Source: Mycobacterium sp. BK086 (GTDB lineage Bacteria; Actinomycetota; Actinomycetes; Mycobacteriales; Mycobacteriaceae). From it: 64,000 bases of DNA. A program made the position numbers and the translations under genes. Of the stretch, positions 52,698-62,780 are shown piece by piece (the first letter of the stretch is position 1; each line of letters begins with the position of its first letter). Under the pieces are notes generated by a model that did no database searches, was not told the DNA's origin, and was given only the letters and a program-made list of their open reading frames with translations. The stretch covers positions 992,001 through 1,056,000 of the forward strand of contig SNWL01000003.1 of NCBI GenBank assembly GCA_004362315.1, given 5' to 3'.

Positions 52698-54070
52698 CCG
52701 GTCCGCGTGAGCTCCGGCTCGTGAACCCGCTGTGCCCGTGTGAGATTGGCGCGAAGGATCCGGGCCAGAATCGTGGGTCGCATCAGCTGGGTAGGCGAAT
52801 CGAGCATTCCCAGCACTCGGAGGAACTGACTGGTGACCACAAGATCGGTCTCGACTGCGGTGAGCACCCAGTCGGAGAACCTGTTGTTGATCCGGGTCGC
52901 CAGCGTCCGCTTCCCCGCGACCTGCGGCAGCGAGAGGTCGGCGTTGGTGGCGTTGCGCCACGCCACGCCAATGGTTTTGGCACTGGCCCGGAAGAACCGT
53001 CTGGGCAGGTCGCGATCGCCGACGCGCAGGCACTGCCGCAACACGACCGCCTCCATGGCCGCCACCGTCATGCCCTGGCCGTAGATCGGGTTGAAGCTGC
53101 ACACCGCGTCACCGGTCACCACCAACCCGTCCGGCAGCCGCATCATGTCGTCGTAGCGGCGCCACCGGTTCGACGGCGTGCGGTAGTGGGCGGTCTTGCC
53201 CTCCGGTTCGGCCATCTCGAGCGCATCGAGAACCTGCCGGGGCAGCCGGCGCCGTGCTATCCGCATCATGTCGGCGAAATTCGCGGCCGGCTCGGCACCC
53301 CCCATCACCCCGGTCGTCATCAGCCAGGTGTCGTTCTCATGACGGAGCAGCGCGACGGTAGTCGGGTCGGTGGGTTTGGGGAATGTCGCCACCATGTTCT
53401 GGGTGATCGCGCCGGACGGCAAACGCAACCACTGGCTGGTGTAGGCGAGGTTGATCACCAGCTCGTCCTCGCGCGGGCGGTCGTATCCGAGGTCTTCGAG
53501 GAAGATCGGTGTGCGCGATCCCCTGCCGGTGGCGTCGATCACCAGATCCGCACCGAGCACAGTGGCTTCGGTGGCGTCGCGGCGCGCGATCGTCACACCG
53601 GTGACCCGTTGCCCATCTGCCGAGGCCGTCAGCCCCATCACATCGCGCCCCCCGAGGATCGTGACATTGGGCATTGCCGAAAGGCGTTGCATCACATGCC
53701 AGTCCAGGAAGGGTCGGCTCGGTAGATAGGACGTCACCGGGTTGATCAGCTTGCCTACCGGCAGGAACCGGTGCCCACCGTATTCAGCGATCACCCGATC
53801 CAGGTCGCCATCGCTCCAAGAGGGGGCACCGTGGGTCACCATGTCCTCGAGAATGCCGGGGAGCAGTTCGTCGAGGACGGCCACCCCGCCGGCCTGCAGC
53901 ACGTGGCCATGGCATCCCTGTGGTACACCGCGACGCTGAGCCGGCCGTTCGGCCGGCATGTCCCGGTCGACGACGACCACCTCCCGGTAGTGCTCGGCGG
54001 CCACCCGTGCGGCCAGCATCCCCGCCATGCTGGCTCCCAGCACAACCGCACGTTCTCCGAGAATCGTCAT
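52694..54070 (-). CDS. FAD-dependent oxidoreductase/monooxygenase
   Basis: 458 residues. The FAD Rossmann motif is VVLGASMAGMLAARVAAE, a middle DATGRGSRTPIFLEDLGY motif follows, and GLVVTGDAVCSFNPIYGQGMTVAAMEA is the second FAD motif (read in parts). It resembles the other flavoprotein at 42752-44152 in architecture and the squalene-epoxidase-like mycobacterial FAD proteins. Substrate unknown. Preceded by a two-part dyad at 54080-54116. Confidence 0.85.
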   Translation of the reverse strand: MTILGERAVVLGASMAGMLAARVAAEHYREVVVVDRDMPAERPAQRRGVPQGCHGHVLQAGGVAVLDELLPGILEDMVTHGAPSWSDGDLDRVIAEYGGHRFLPVGKLINPVTSYLPSRPFLDWHVMQRLSAMPNVTILGGRDVMGLTASADGQRVTGVTIARRDATEATVLGADLVIDATGRGSRTPIFLEDLGYDRPREDELVINLAYTSQWLRLPSGAITQNMVATFPKPTDPTTVALLRHENDTWLMTTGVMGGAEPAANFADMMRIARRRLPRQVLDALEMAEPEGKTAHYRTPSNRWRRYDDMMRLPDGLVVTGDAVCSFNPIYGQGMTVAAMEAVVLRQCLRVGDRDLPRRFFRASAKTIGVAWRNATNADLSLPQVAGKRTLATRINNRFSDWVLTAVETDLVVTSQFLRVLGMLDSPTQLMRPTILARILRANLTRAQRVHEPELTRTG

Positions 54071-54079
54071 CGTCGCCCC

Positions 54080-54116
54080 CGTTCGTCAGTGCGGCGTGAT
54101 GCCGCTGATTCGAACG
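54080..54116. promoter_or_regulatory. Two-part dyad upstream of flavoprotein gene
   Basis: CGTTCG-N5-GCGGC-N5-GCCGC-N5-CGAACG, symmetric over 37 bp, located 10 bp before the flavoprotein start codon at 54070. Outer arms are 54080-54085 and 54111-54116, inner arms 54091-54095 and 54101-54105. It could be an operator or a leader hairpin. The rest of the 107-bp gap shows nothing clear. Confidence 0.35.
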
Positions 54117-54177
54117 CTAGGTGCGATGTCCGGCCGGGTTGTAAGTAGAGCGATACTCCATTTCCCCAGTGCTCCGA

Positions 54178-55713
54178 CTATCCGGGCGCGTGGATCCGCT
54201 GGAAAATGATGCCGCGCTTTTCGTAGTAGACCGGCGTGTAGTCGCTCCTGAACCGGGGATCGTTCAACAACGCATCCAGGGCGACGAACCCGGTGTCATA
54301 TTTTCCGTCCACGTCCGCCGGACGCTTGTTTCGCAGAATCACCGCGACGACGTAGTCGAAATTGCGTGACAGAAAATACTGATTGTCGATGCGCGCGAAG
54401 TGTTTCCCCGCAACGTCACGTGCGACGTGCTTGTCCATCAGCCCGTACAGGTCAGTGAATCGCAGGCGATCGTTGAGATACGGGATGACACCCGCCTCGC
54501 CGAGCAGGACGGTCTGGTTGGGCGAAGCGATGTCACCCAGCTTGCGGGCGATGTCGTAGTAATCCTCGTTGTAGGGCACGAATTCCAGGGCCCAGCCCGA
54601 TGTCAGAGGCTTGTAGGTCTTGACGTAGTACCGCTGCACCACCCACGAGGAGCCGACGACAACGGCCAGGATCAGCACCGCCGCAAGCAATTTCTGATCG
54701 AGAAGACCGCGCAGATCGACCTGATCGACCACCAGGAACAGCAGTATCGGCAGCACCGGCAACGCCAGCCGGAAGGCGGGCATCCAGTCGCCCCCCGCGT
54801 AAGCCGCGAAGGCCAGTTGCGCAACGACCACCAGGTAGATGGGTAGATGCGCACGCACCAGAAGCGGCGGCCGCTTGAGTAGGGCCAGCAGGAGGTAGGG
54901 GCCAAGCGTCATGGCGCCGAACAGGGCGACGTAGCGCGAACCCTCCTTGAACGCGGAGAGACTCGGATTGTTCTTGGCGAACAGGCTATTGGGGAGCAAT
55001 TCGCCGTAGTAGGAGAACCGGAAAGCGAGGAACGCCACGACGATCGCCACCACGACGGCCGCCGTCGCTGCGGTGAACGGTAACCGTTCGTCTTTCCTGC
55101 GGGCTCCGATCGCAACGATGCCGGCGTAGATGGCGACCGGATACATGATCGCTTCGGGTCGAGAAGTGCTCAGCACTCCGAGCACGACGGCGAAACCCAC
55201 GGCATAGCCCAGTGTTCGGCGCGCGCGCCACAAGCAGTAGAGCAGAACGGTCAGCGTCAGCAGGAATGTGACGAGCGACGTTTCCATACCCGAAATGTTG
55301 TAGACGTTCAGGAACGGGCTGGCCGCGACAACGACGACCAACAGCGCGACGACGGCGGTGCAGTTGTCGTGCAGCTTCGCAAGTCGGTACAGCACAACCA
55401 AATTCGCCAGCCCGAGCACCATGCACAGCACTTTTGCCAGATAGAACAGCGCGAGATGACCGGTCAGGCCCGTGACCGCTGAAACGGCGGTGACCAGGAA
55501 CAGCCAGGTCGGATTCGAGTATCCCTCGACTGCATCACCCGGGTTGAACACCGCGCCCTCGCCGGCCAGCAGGTTGCGGCTGTAGCGCAATGTGATGAAC
55601 ACGTCGTCGATCTCGACGTTGACCATGTCCAGGCAACCCAGTACGTACACGACACCGGTGCCGATCAGGAACAGCGGGAACCATCGCGTCGCGAGCTTCT
55701 GCGCCATGTCCAT
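54178..55713 (-). CDS. Integral membrane GT-C-type glycosyltransferase-like protein
   Basis: 511 residues from ATG at 55713 (a second ATG at 55707). About ten membrane helices cover residues ~10-400, then a soluble C-terminal domain. The first loop has VEIDDVFITLRYSRNLLAGEG and VFNPGDAVEGYSNPTWLF, the D-D-x-F/Y and EGYSNP pattern of AftB-like and related arabinosyl/mannosyltransferases. It probably decorates the cell envelope, but acceptor and donor cannot be told. Four bases separate it from the upstream MetE-like gene. Confidence 0.8.
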   Translation of the reverse strand: MDMAQKLATRWFPLFLIGTGVVYVLGCLDMVNVEIDDVFITLRYSRNLLAGEGAVFNPGDAVEGYSNPTWLFLVTAVSAVTGLTGHLALFYLAKVLCMVLGLANLVVLYRLAKLHDNCTAVVALLVVVVAASPFLNVYNISGMETSLVTFLLTLTVLLYCLWRARRTLGYAVGFAVVLGVLSTSRPEAIMYPVAIYAGIVAIGARRKDERLPFTAATAAVVVAIVVAFLAFRFSYYGELLPNSLFAKNNPSLSAFKEGSRYVALFGAMTLGPYLLLALLKRPPLLVRAHLPIYLVVVAQLAFAAYAGGDWMPAFRLALPVLPILLFLVVDQVDLRGLLDQKLLAAVLILAVVVGSSWVVQRYYVKTYKPLTSGWALEFVPYNEDYYDIARKLGDIASPNQTVLLGEAGVIPYLNDRLRFTDLYGLMDKHVARDVAGKHFARIDNQYFLSRNFDYVVAVILRNKRPADVDGKYDTGFVALDALLNDPRFRSDYTPVYYEKRGIIFQRIHAPG

Positions 55714-55717
55714 ACCG

Positions 55718-56725
55718 CTAGATCGCTTCGGGATCCTCGGTGACGGCGTCGGCGGCCCGCTGACACAAGCCGACCGCCACCCGCGCCCACGCCGCGGTCG
55801 CACCGGCCAGTCCGCAGGCCGGGCTGACGCCTATGCGATCGCGAACCGAACTGCGGGAGAAGCCGATTCGGTCGGTGATCGCCACCGCGGCGGCGGCCAC
55901 CTCCTCGGCCGACGGCCGCGCTGCCGGCGCGCTCGTGGGCAGCAGACCGAAGATCGCCGCGCGGCCCGAGTCCAGGAACTCCCCCAACCCATCCAGATCG
56001 GCATCACCGAGCGCGCCCGCATCCAGCGATACCGCATTGATCATGCTGCGCTGCAAGACATTCCAGGGAACGTCGGCACAGCTGTGGAGCAGCACCTCGG
56101 TGCCCGCCCCCGCCACGCACTCGTCGAGCAAGGTGATCGCCACCGCCTCGTCGACCGGATGCACCGGGTTCAGTGCCGTCACCCCGGTCAGCCGGCCGGC
56201 CAGCGCGGCCGACAGCACCGGTTCGTCGTACTGCACCACCACCGTCGTGTCCAGCCGGCGCGCCAGTTCGGCCCGGTGCCGCCCCACCCCTTCGGCGAGC
56301 GAGGACGCCAGGTCGCGGACCGCCCCGGCGTCGGTCAGCGCGCGATGCCCGTTGGGTAGTTCCAGCTGGGCGGCCAGCGTGATCGGACCCGGCGCCTGCA
56401 CCTTGACCGGACGCCCCGAACCCGGCCCGCCGGCCCTCTCCCACGCCTCCTCGATGGCGTCGATGTCCTCGTCGAGCAGACTCTTCGCCCTGCGGGTGAC
56501 CGCGCCCGGGCGGGCGGTGATCCGGTAGCCGCGCGGCACGGTGTCGATGGCGATATCGACCAGCAGCGCCCCTGCGCGGCCGATCATGTCGGCGCCCACG
56601 CCACGCGCCGGCAGCTCGACCAGGTGCGGCAGCCGGTGCAGCTCCCCGACCACGATCTCGGCCGCCTCGCGCGGAACCGAACCCGGCCACGAACCGACCC
56701 CGGTGGCCGCCGCGAAAACACTCAC
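55718..56725 (-). CDS. MetE-like (cobalamin-independent methionine synthase family) protein, Rv3015c-like
   Basis: 335 residues with a GTG start at 56725. GVGSWPGSVPREAA, VQAPGPITLAAQLELPNG and VLLHSCADVPWNVLQ match the C-terminal catalytic half of MetE. At 335 residues it lacks the N-terminal half of true MetE (~750 residues). It may act as a core-type methyltransferase or have another role. Confidence 0.82.
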   Translation of the reverse strand: MSVFAAATGVGSWPGSVPREAAEIVVGELHRLPHLVELPARGVGADMIGRAGALLVDIAIDTVPRGYRITARPGAVTRRAKSLLDEDIDAIEEAWERAGGPGSGRPVKVQAPGPITLAAQLELPNGHRALTDAGAVRDLASSLAEGVGRHRAELARRLDTTVVVQYDEPVLSAALAGRLTGVTALNPVHPVDEAVAITLLDECVAGAGTEVLLHSCADVPWNVLQRSMINAVSLDAGALGDADLDGLGEFLDSGRAAIFGLLPTSAPAARPSAEEVAAAAVAITDRIGFSRSSVRDRIGVSPACGLAGATAAWARVAVGLCQRAADAVTEDPEAI

Positions 56726-56785
56726 CGGGCAACCGTATTGGACGGCCCGTCAAAACCGCTCATCCGGGGGCCTAACGTGGGGGTC

Positions 56786-57421
56786 ATGACGGTGCGCGCG
56801 GGGCTGGCCTGTTGCGCGATGGCGGTCCTGCTCAGCGGGTGTACCCAGTGGGTCGACGGGTCGGGCCTCCGCGCCCTCAGCGAGCCGCCGTACAGCCCGC
56901 CTGGCATCGTCGACGTCGATCAGGTGCTGCTGACGCAGGCTCAGATGCAGGCGATCACCGGCGGCGGTCAGGACCTGACGATCATCCCCACGATGGACGG
57001 CAAGTTCCCGATCGACATCGACCAGCTCGCCGAGTCGGTTCCCCTGGATTGCCGCTTCTTGTTCGCCGAGACCGATACCTTCGGCACCGACGTCGAGGAC
57101 TTCCACAAGACCAGCTTTCAGCACCCCGCCCGGCGCGCCCTGATCTCGGAGGGAGCCGCCGCCTACCGCGACGGCGCCACCGCGCAGCAGGCCTTCAACA
57201 CGCTCTCGACCACGGTGCACCGTTGCGAAGCCGGTCCGATGGGGTCATATCTGGTCGGCGAGGTCACCGCCGACACCGAATCGCTGCACACCCGCCCGGG
57301 CCGGTGCGGCCGCGACTACCGGGTGAAGGCGTCAGTACTGGTGGAGGTGACGTTCTGCACGTATCCCGAGTCGGTGCCCGAGATCGTCATGGCCAATATC
57401 CTCAACAAGATTCCGGGTTGA
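56786..57421 (+). CDS. lpqA: Lipoprotein with PknH-like sensor domain (LpqA-like)
   Basis: 211 residues from ATG at 56786. A short signal peptide ends in the lipobox LLSGC with Cys19 as lipidation site. The rest resembles the extracellular PknH C-terminal sensor domain, with paired cysteines spaced along it (DCRFLF, HRCEAG, GRCGRDY, VTFCTYP). Anchored outside the membrane; ligand unknown. In M. tuberculosis lpqA follows the same MetE-like gene. Confidence 0.75.
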   Translation: MTVRAGLACCAMAVLLSGCTQWVDGSGLRALSEPPYSPPGIVDVDQVLLTQAQMQAITGGGQDLTIIPTMDGKFPIDIDQLAESVPLDCRFLFAETDTFGTDVEDFHKTSFQHPARRALISEGAAAYRDGATAQQAFNTLSTTVHRCEAGPMGSYLVGEVTADTESLHTRPGRCGRDYRVKASVLVEVTFCTYPESVPEIVMANILNKIPG

Positions 57422-57430
57422 GGCGGACCT

Positions 57431-58615
57431 TCAGTCGGCGAACGCCTTTCGCAGAAACGGCGTGGAGTCAGGCAGGGACGCCAGCACGGTGCCGCTGTGG
57501 TCGTCTTCGGGATAGATCCGCAAGGTGACGTTCTGGTTGTTGGCGACGAGCTGGTCGTAGAACGACAGCGTCGATGCCGGTGGAACGTCGCGGTCGAGCA
57601 GGCCGACACCGAGGAAGATGGGCCGGTCGAAACCCGTTGACGGGGTGCCCATGTAGTCGTAGAGCGCATCGGCCATGCCGGGGATGGAGTCCAGCGGCGC
57701 GATGAAGAAGCCGGCCGGTGTCATGTGTGCGAGCGCATCGGAAAGAGCCAGGGTGCAGAGGGTTTCGGCACGGTTGGCGGCGTCCAGGCCGGCGGGGCTG
57801 AGCACGCTGTCGATGTCGAGGTCGGGGCGGGCCTCGCGCAGGGCGGCCAGGATGTAGGCGGTGTAGGCGTTGGCGATCGGGCCGAGTTCCGGCACCGCGA
57901 ATTCCGGTCCGGCCTGGTGGATGAGCTTGTCGATGTTGGCCGGCGTGCCGGTGGCAACGACGCCCCGGTAGTCCAGACCGCTCCCGTGGCTGAACTCGGT
58001 GGCCCACCGTGCGCTGCTGATCGCCGCACCGCCACCCTGCGACTGGCCGACGATCGCCCATTTCGGTGACAGCGGCAGACCCATCCGGTGCGCGGCGACC
58101 ACCGAGTCGATGACGCCGTGGGCGGTGGTGACGCTGTTGAGGTAGCTCATCAGCCCGGGCGTGCCCAGGCCGACGTAGTCGCTGGCGACCACCGCGTACC
58201 CCTCGGCCAGCCAGTGCGACAGATAGTCGTTGTCCCGTGGGGTTCGGGGCAGCGCCGAGGGGGTGCAGTCATCGCCGAGCCCGACGGTCCCGTGCGCCCA
58301 GGCGATGACCGGGAATCCGCCGGGCGGTGCCGGACCCGGCGGCAGGAACACCGCACCGGTGCTGACGGCCGGCTGGTCGTGTTGGTTGACGGTGGAATAG
58401 AGCACCCGGAAGGCGGGACCGGCGCCGGTGAGCGACAACGCCGGGTCGAGCGGGACCGACTCGATGGTGTTGCCCGGCGGCGGGATCGGGCCGTCGTAGA
58501 ACCGGGCATCCAGGCCCGACCAGCGCGGCGCATCCGCGTGGCTGATGGCAACCGGGAGTACCGACAACGCCGCGATCAGCAGCATGGCGAGCCAGTGTCG
58601 GTGGCTGCGCTTCAC
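57431..58615 (-). CDS. Secreted lipase (LIP family)
   Basis: 394 residues, GTG start at 58615 in a GTGA overlap with mnmA. The N-terminal ~28 residues are a signal peptide (KRSHRHW, then [16 protein letters not shown]). AWAHGT forms the oxyanion region and GQSQGGGAA holds the nucleophile serine. A late acid/His pair lies in LLDRDVPP and EDDHSGT. It resembles secretory triacylglycerol lipases of fungi and mycobacteria. Confidence 0.85.
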   Translation of the reverse strand: MKRSHRHWLAMLLIAALSVLPVAISHADAPRWSGLDARFYDGPIPPPGNTIESVPLDPALSLTGAGPAFRVLYSTVNQHDQPAVSTGAVFLPPGPAPPGGFPVIAWAHGTVGLGDDCTPSALPRTPRDNDYLSHWLAEGYAVVASDYVGLGTPGLMSYLNSVTTAHGVIDSVVAAHRMGLPLSPKWAIVGQSQGGGAAISSARWATEFSHGSGLDYRGVVATGTPANIDKLIHQAGPEFAVPELGPIANAYTAYILAALREARPDLDIDSVLSPAGLDAANRAETLCTLALSDALAHMTPAGFFIAPLDSIPGMADALYDYMGTPSTGFDRPIFLGVGLLDRDVPPASTLSFYDQLVANNQNVTLRIYPEDDHSGTVLASLPDSTPFLRKAFAD

Positions 58616-59688
58616 TGCCGATGGGTGATCGTCGCGCTGGCGATGACCTCGTCACCGGCCGGGTCGGGCCGGTAGAGCACCAGCGTCTGCCCGGGCGCGA
58701 CACCGCGCAGCGGGGTCCGCAGCGCCACCTGCAGCTCATCGCCGACCACTTCGGCGACCGCGGGAACCACCCCGCCGTGGGCGCGCACCTGGACCTCGCA
58801 CTCCACCGGCCCCGCAAGCGCGACGCCGGAGGTGAACACCGGGCTCGCACCGGTCAGCGACCGGATCTCGAGGTCTTCTTTCGCGCCCACCCGCACCGTC
58901 TGGGTGTCGGCGTCGATGGCGGTGACGTAGCGCGGCAGTCCGTCGGGCCCGGGTCCGGCGATGCCGAGACCCTTGCGCTGCCCGATGGTGAAGCCGTGCA
59001 CGCCGTCATGCTCGGCGAGTACGGCACCGCTGGCGTCGTCGATGACCGCGCCGCGCCGCACCCCGATTCGGGCGCCGAGAAAGGCCTGGGTGTCCCCCGA
59101 CGGGATGAAGCAGATGTCGTGGCTGTCGGGCTTCTCGGCCACCGACAGCCCGCGGCTGGCGGCCTCCTCGCGGATCGCCGGCTTGGGGGTGTCACCGACC
59201 GGGAACGCGGCGTGACGCAGCTGCTGTGCGGTCAGCACGCCCAGCACATAGGACTGGTCCTTGTCCACGTCGACCGCACGGCGCAGCCGGCCTTGCGACA
59301 GCCGGGCGTAGTGGCCGGTGGCCACCACGTCGAAGCCCAGCGCCAGCGCCTTGGCGGCCAGCGCGGAGAACTTGATCTTCTCGTTGCACCGCACGCACGG
59401 GTTGGGGGTTTCGCCGCGCTCGTAGGACGAGACGAAGTCGTCGATGACGTCCTCGGCGAATTTGTCGCTGAAATCCCAGACGTAGAACGGGATTCCGAGC
59501 ACATCGGCGACGCGGCGGGCATCGCCGGCGTCCTCCTTGGAGCAGCAGCCGCGCGAGCCGGTGCGCAGCGTTCCGGGCGCCTTGGACAGGGCGAGGTGCA
59601 CACCGACGACGTCGTGGCCGGCGTCGACCATCCGGGCGGCGGCCACCGACGAATCGACGCCGCCGCTCATCGCGGCCAGCACTCTCAT
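58612..59688 (-). CDS. mnmA: tRNA 2-thiouridine synthase MnmA
   Basis: 358 residues. The PP-loop SGGVDSS is at residues 8-14. The catalytic Cys pair is in [12 protein letters not shown] and SHDICFIP. It thiolates U34 of tRNAs for Lys, Glu and Gln with sulfur from a cysteine desulfurase, whose gene directly precedes it and overlaps by 4 bp (ATGA). Confidence 0.95.
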   Translation of the reverse strand: MRVLAAMSGGVDSSVAAARMVDAGHDVVGVHLALSKAPGTLRTGSRGCCSKEDAGDARRVADVLGIPFYVWDFSDKFAEDVIDDFVSSYERGETPNPCVRCNEKIKFSALAAKALALGFDVVATGHYARLSQGRLRRAVDVDKDQSYVLGVLTAQQLRHAAFPVGDTPKPAIREEAASRGLSVAEKPDSHDICFIPSGDTQAFLGARIGVRRGAVIDDASGAVLAEHDGVHGFTIGQRKGLGIAGPGPDGLPRYVTAIDADTQTVRVGAKEDLEIRSLTGASPVFTSGVALAGPVECEVQVRAHGGVVPAVAEVVGDELQVALRTPLRGVAPGQTLVLYRPDPAGDEVIASATITHRQ

Positions 59689-60890
59689 CGCAGCGCTCCC
59701 AATGCCGAACTGGCCAGTGCCGCCTGGCGGGCGCGTTCGACGGCGGCGGGCAGCACCCGCAGCGCCGCGTCGACGTCGGCATCGGTGCTGGTGTGCCCCA
59801 ACGACAGTCGCAACGAACCGCGGGAGGCTTCGGCATCAGCACCCATGGCCAGCAGGACGTGCGACGGCTGCGCCACACCGGCCGTGCAGGCGGACCCGGT
59901 GGAGCATTCGATTCCGTTGGCGTCCAACAACATCAGCAGGGAGTCGCCCTCACAGCCGCGGAAGGTGAAGTGGGTGTTGCCCGGCAGCCGCCGGTCGCCC
60001 AGCGCGCCGTTGAGATGCGTGTCGGGGATGGAGTCCAAGACCCCGTCGATCAGCCGGTCACGCAGAGTGCGCAGATGGGCGCCGGTGGCGTCCAGGGTCT
60101 CGACGGCGATATCGGCCGCCGCGGCCATCGCGACCACGCCGGCGACATCCGGTGTGCCCGAACGCACGTCGCGCTCCTGGCCACCGCCGTGCAGCAGCGG
60201 GACGCACGCGGTGGCGCGGCGCAGCAGCAGGGCGCCGACGCCGGTGGGCCCGCCGAATTTGTGCGCGGCCACACTGATGGCCGACAACGACGAGCCTGCG
60301 AAGTCGACCGGGATGTGGCCGACCGCCTGCACAGCATCGCTGTGGATCGGCACGTCGAACTCGCTGGCCACGGCAGCCAGTTCGGCGATCGGCATGATCG
60401 TGCCGACTTCGTTGTTGGCCCACATCACCGAAACCAGCGCCACGTCATCGTGCTCCTGCAGGATGTCGCGCAGCGCTGCGGCGGTGACCGAGCCGTCGGA
60501 CTCGGTCGGCAGGAACGTCACCTCGGCGCCTTCGTGCTCGGCCAGCCAGGTGACCGCGTCGAGCACGGCGTGGTGCTCGACGGCGGTGGTCACGATGCGG
60601 CGGCGAGCCGGTGCCACGTCGCGGCGGGCCCAGTAGATGCCCTTGACCGCGAGGTTGTCGCTCTCGGTGCCGCCGGCGGTGAAGATCACTTCGGACGGAC
60701 GCGCGCCCAGCCGCGCCGCGATGCTCTCCCGGGCCTCCTCCATCCGGCGACGGGCGTCGCGGCCCGCGGTGTGCAGCGAGGAGGCGTTACCGACGGTGGC
60801 CAGCGCGCCCGTCATCGCCTCGATGGCAGCAGGATGCATCGGGGTGGTGGCAGCGTGGTCGAGATACACCGGACCGGTGGTCGGGCTCAT
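59685..60890 (-). CDS. iscS: Cysteine desulfurase
   Basis: 401 residues from ATG at 60890 ([20 protein letters not shown], at most 20 shown). The PLP lysine is in [12 protein letters not shown] and the active cysteine in [11 protein letters not shown]. It supplies persulfide sulfur to MnmA and to iron-sulfur assembly, including in principle the many clusters of complex I and the hydrogenase in this window. Confidence 0.95.
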   Translation of the reverse strand: MSPTTGPVYLDHAATTPMHPAAIEAMTGALATVGNASSLHTAGRDARRRMEEARESIAARLGARPSEVIFTAGGTESDNLAVKGIYWARRDVAPARRRIVTTAVEHHAVLDAVTWLAEHEGAEVTFLPTESDGSVTAAALRDILQEHDDVALVSVMWANNEVGTIMPIAELAAVASEFDVPIHSDAVQAVGHIPVDFAGSSLSAISVAAHKFGGPTGVGALLLRRATACVPLLHGGGQERDVRSGTPDVAGVVAMAAAADIAVETLDATGAHLRTLRDRLIDGVLDSIPDTHLNGALGDRRLPGNTHFTFRGCEGDSLLMLLDANGIECSTGSACTAGVAQPSHVLLAMGADAEASRGSLRLSLGHTSTDADVDAALRVLPAAVERARQAALASSALGALR

Positions 60891-60932
60891 AGCCCGTCCA
60901 GGATACCGGCCGCCGCAGGTCGCCCTGACCAC

Positions 60933-60957
60933 GCCGAACGTCGCGCTGCCGTTCGGC
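60933..60957 (-). terminator. Hairpin between acyltransferase and iscS genes
   Basis: Perfect arms GCCGAACG (60933-60940) and CGTTCGGC (60950-60957) with a 9-base loop, just downstream of the acyltransferase stop at 60965 on the minus strand. No T-run follows, as is common for mycobacterial terminators. It could also be an operator for iscS, which starts 43 bp further on. Confidence 0.45.
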
Positions 60958-60964
60958 GGCCGAA

Positions 60965-61801
60965 TCAGCCCGCCAGTGCGTGGGTGTGCTCGAAGCGGGG
61001 GGCGTTCTGACCGCGCACGGCCACCTCGCAGCGGGCCGCCAGTTCGCGCCGGTCAGCACCGGGCAGCTCCAAGGAGGTGACCTCCACGTCGACGACGGTC
61101 AGCCGGGCCCGCACCGTGCGGCTCAGCGACTGCCAGAGCGTGTCGTCACCGACGAACGCCGTCACCGTCGAGGGCCGCCCGTCGCGGTGGTGGTAGGTCA
61201 GCCGCAGCGGCTGAACCGGGCGGCCGGAGTCGACTGCGGCCTGGAACATCGCCGGGCGGAACTGTCCGTAGGCCAGCCCGCACCAGGTGGTGCCCTCCGG
61301 GAAGGCGACCACGGTCTGCCCGTTGCGCAGCCGGTCAGCCACCTGCGCGACCACCTGCGGCAGCCTGCGCAGGCTGGCGCGGTCGATGGGGATGACCTTC
61401 ATGATGCGGGCGGCCAGCCCGACCGCGGGCCAGTCGATCAGGTCGGCCCGCGCGACAAAGGCACCCGGCAGCACCGAACCGATGACGAAGATGTCGATCC
61501 AGGAGACGTGGCCGCTGACCACCAGCACACCGCGAAGATTGCGAATCGGCCCACCCGACACCGTGATTCGCACGCCGAGGCAGCGCAGGAATGTGCGGCA
61601 GTACAGCCGTTGCACCCGCGAACGACCAGGCATCGGGACCGCCAGCAGCGGGACCATCAGCAACAGCAGTAGCGCCGCGGTGATGCGCAGCGTGGCGCGC
61701 AACCCGGCGATGAACCGCCGCGACGGCGGCGCACCGCCGGCGCGCACGCAGCTGTCGTCGCACAGGGCCCGGGGCAGCCAGGCGTGCTCGGGGGCGGTCA
61801 T
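60965..61801 (-). CDS. PlsC-type 1-acylglycerol-phosphate acyltransferase (Rv3026c-like)
   Basis: 278 residues. One hydrophobic segment lies near residues 35-56. The catalytic HxxxxD motif is in [10 protein letters not shown] and the FPEGTTW motif follows. Probably acylates lysophosphatidate or a related lipid at the membrane. It overlaps the GNAT gene by 4 bp (ATGA), so the two act together. Confidence 0.85.
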   Translation of the reverse strand: MTAPEHAWLPRALCDDSCVRAGGAPPSRRFIAGLRATLRITAALLLLLMVPLLAVPMPGRSRVQRLYCRTFLRCLGVRITVSGGPIRNLRGVLVVSGHVSWIDIFVIGSVLPGAFVARADLIDWPAVGLAARIMKVIPIDRASLRRLPQVVAQVADRLRNGQTVVAFPEGTTWCGLAYGQFRPAMFQAAVDSGRPVQPLRLTYHHRDGRPSTVTAFVGDDTLWQSLSRTVRARLTVVDVEVTSLELPGADRRELAARCEVAVRGQNAPRFEHTHALAG

Positions 61802-62649
61802 GCCGACTCCTCGATCCCGCCGGCCATCTCGCTGGCCGCCGAGACCGATCGCAGCCTGGTCAGGTACCGAACGTCGGCCTGCCGCTTGTCCAGCAGGGCC
61901 GGGAAGTCGCCGACGCCGAACTCCGGGTCGTGAGCCGGTTCACCGCAGACCCGGGCGCCCAGCCGCAGGTAGCCGCGCATCAGCGGCGGAATGGTGGGCC
62001 TGGCCGGTGGCGCGATGTCGTCGAGCCCGACCCCGTCGAGGACCACCGGGCGGTACGGGTGGACCGTGAGCTCGGCCGGGGCAGCATGCCGGCGCAGGAC
62101 GAAGTCGCGCACCCCGCGAACCTGAGAACCTGGAGGTGCCCCCGCCGGGTCTTCTGAGTGGGTGGGCACCGAGACGCAGCCGGTCACGTAGTCGTATCCG
62201 CAGCGGTCCAGGTAAGCCAGGATTCCGCCCCACATGAGCAGCACCACCGCGCCGTTACGGTGGTCGCCGCGCACCACCGCGCGGCCCATCTCCACCAGCG
62301 ACGGCCGCAGCACATCCAGCGCGCTCACGTCGAATTCCGTTGCGGTGTAGAGGCTTCCAGCGGCAATCGCACCGGGCGGCGGCAACATGCGGTAGCACCC
62401 GACAAGTTCGCCCGAGATGTCCTCGCGCACCAGGAGGTGGTCGCAGAACTCGTCGAACCGGTCAGCGTCACGGCCGTCGCCGTCGGCTGGCAGTGCGTAA
62501 CCGGGCTCGGTGGTGAACACCTGATAGCGCAGCCGCTGGGCCGCCTCGATCAGGGTGGGGTCGGTGGACAGCAGCAGCGAGTAGCGGGGGCCGCGGAGGG
62601 CGGCGGTCTCGGTCTGGTCAGGGGCTATGAGTACAGAGGCAGTGCTCAT
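61798..62649 (-). CDS. GNAT-like acyl-ACP N-acyltransferase (Rv3027c/OlsB-like)
   Basis: 283 residues. It has RLRYQVFTTEPGYALP and a following CDHLLVRE and VEMGRAVVRGDHRNGAVVLLMWGG, the pattern of the OlsB/hemolysin-like GNAT family that N-acylates amines with acyl-ACP. Pairing with a PlsC-type enzyme mirrors ornithine-lipid-type gene pairs, but the actual lipid product in mycobacteria is not established here. Confidence 0.75.
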   Translation of the reverse strand: MSTASVLIAPDQTETAALRGPRYSLLLSTDPTLIEAAQRLRYQVFTTEPGYALPADGDGRDADRFDEFCDHLLVREDISGELVGCYRMLPPPGAIAAGSLYTATEFDVSALDVLRPSLVEMGRAVVRGDHRNGAVVLLMWGGILAYLDRCGYDYVTGCVSVPTHSEDPAGAPPGSQVRGVRDFVLRRHAAPAELTVHPYRPVVLDGVGLDDIAPPARPTIPPLMRGYLRLGARVCGEPAHDPEFGVGDFPALLDKRQADVRYLTRLRSVSAASEMAGGIEESA

Positions 62650-62730
62650 AGCTGCACGGTTGCCGAGGCGGTCGGCGAGATGTCAACGCCCGCGTGACGT
62701 GTTCGTGCACGCTCGATGACCAATAGAAGC

Positions 62731-62772
62731 GAAAAGCCCCCGAGCACCGGAAACCGGTGCCGGGGGCTTTTC
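62731..62772 (-). terminator. Terminator hairpin after the etf genes
   Basis: GAAAAGCCCCCG with AGCACCGG pairs with CCGGTGC and CGGGGGCTTTTC around an AAA loop, giving a ~19-bp stem with a single bulged base. It lies 9 bp past the etfA stop, and T-rich sequence flanks both sides, so it may serve both directions. This is the clearest intrinsic terminator in the window. Confidence 0.85.
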
Positions 62773-62780
62773 TGAGGTAC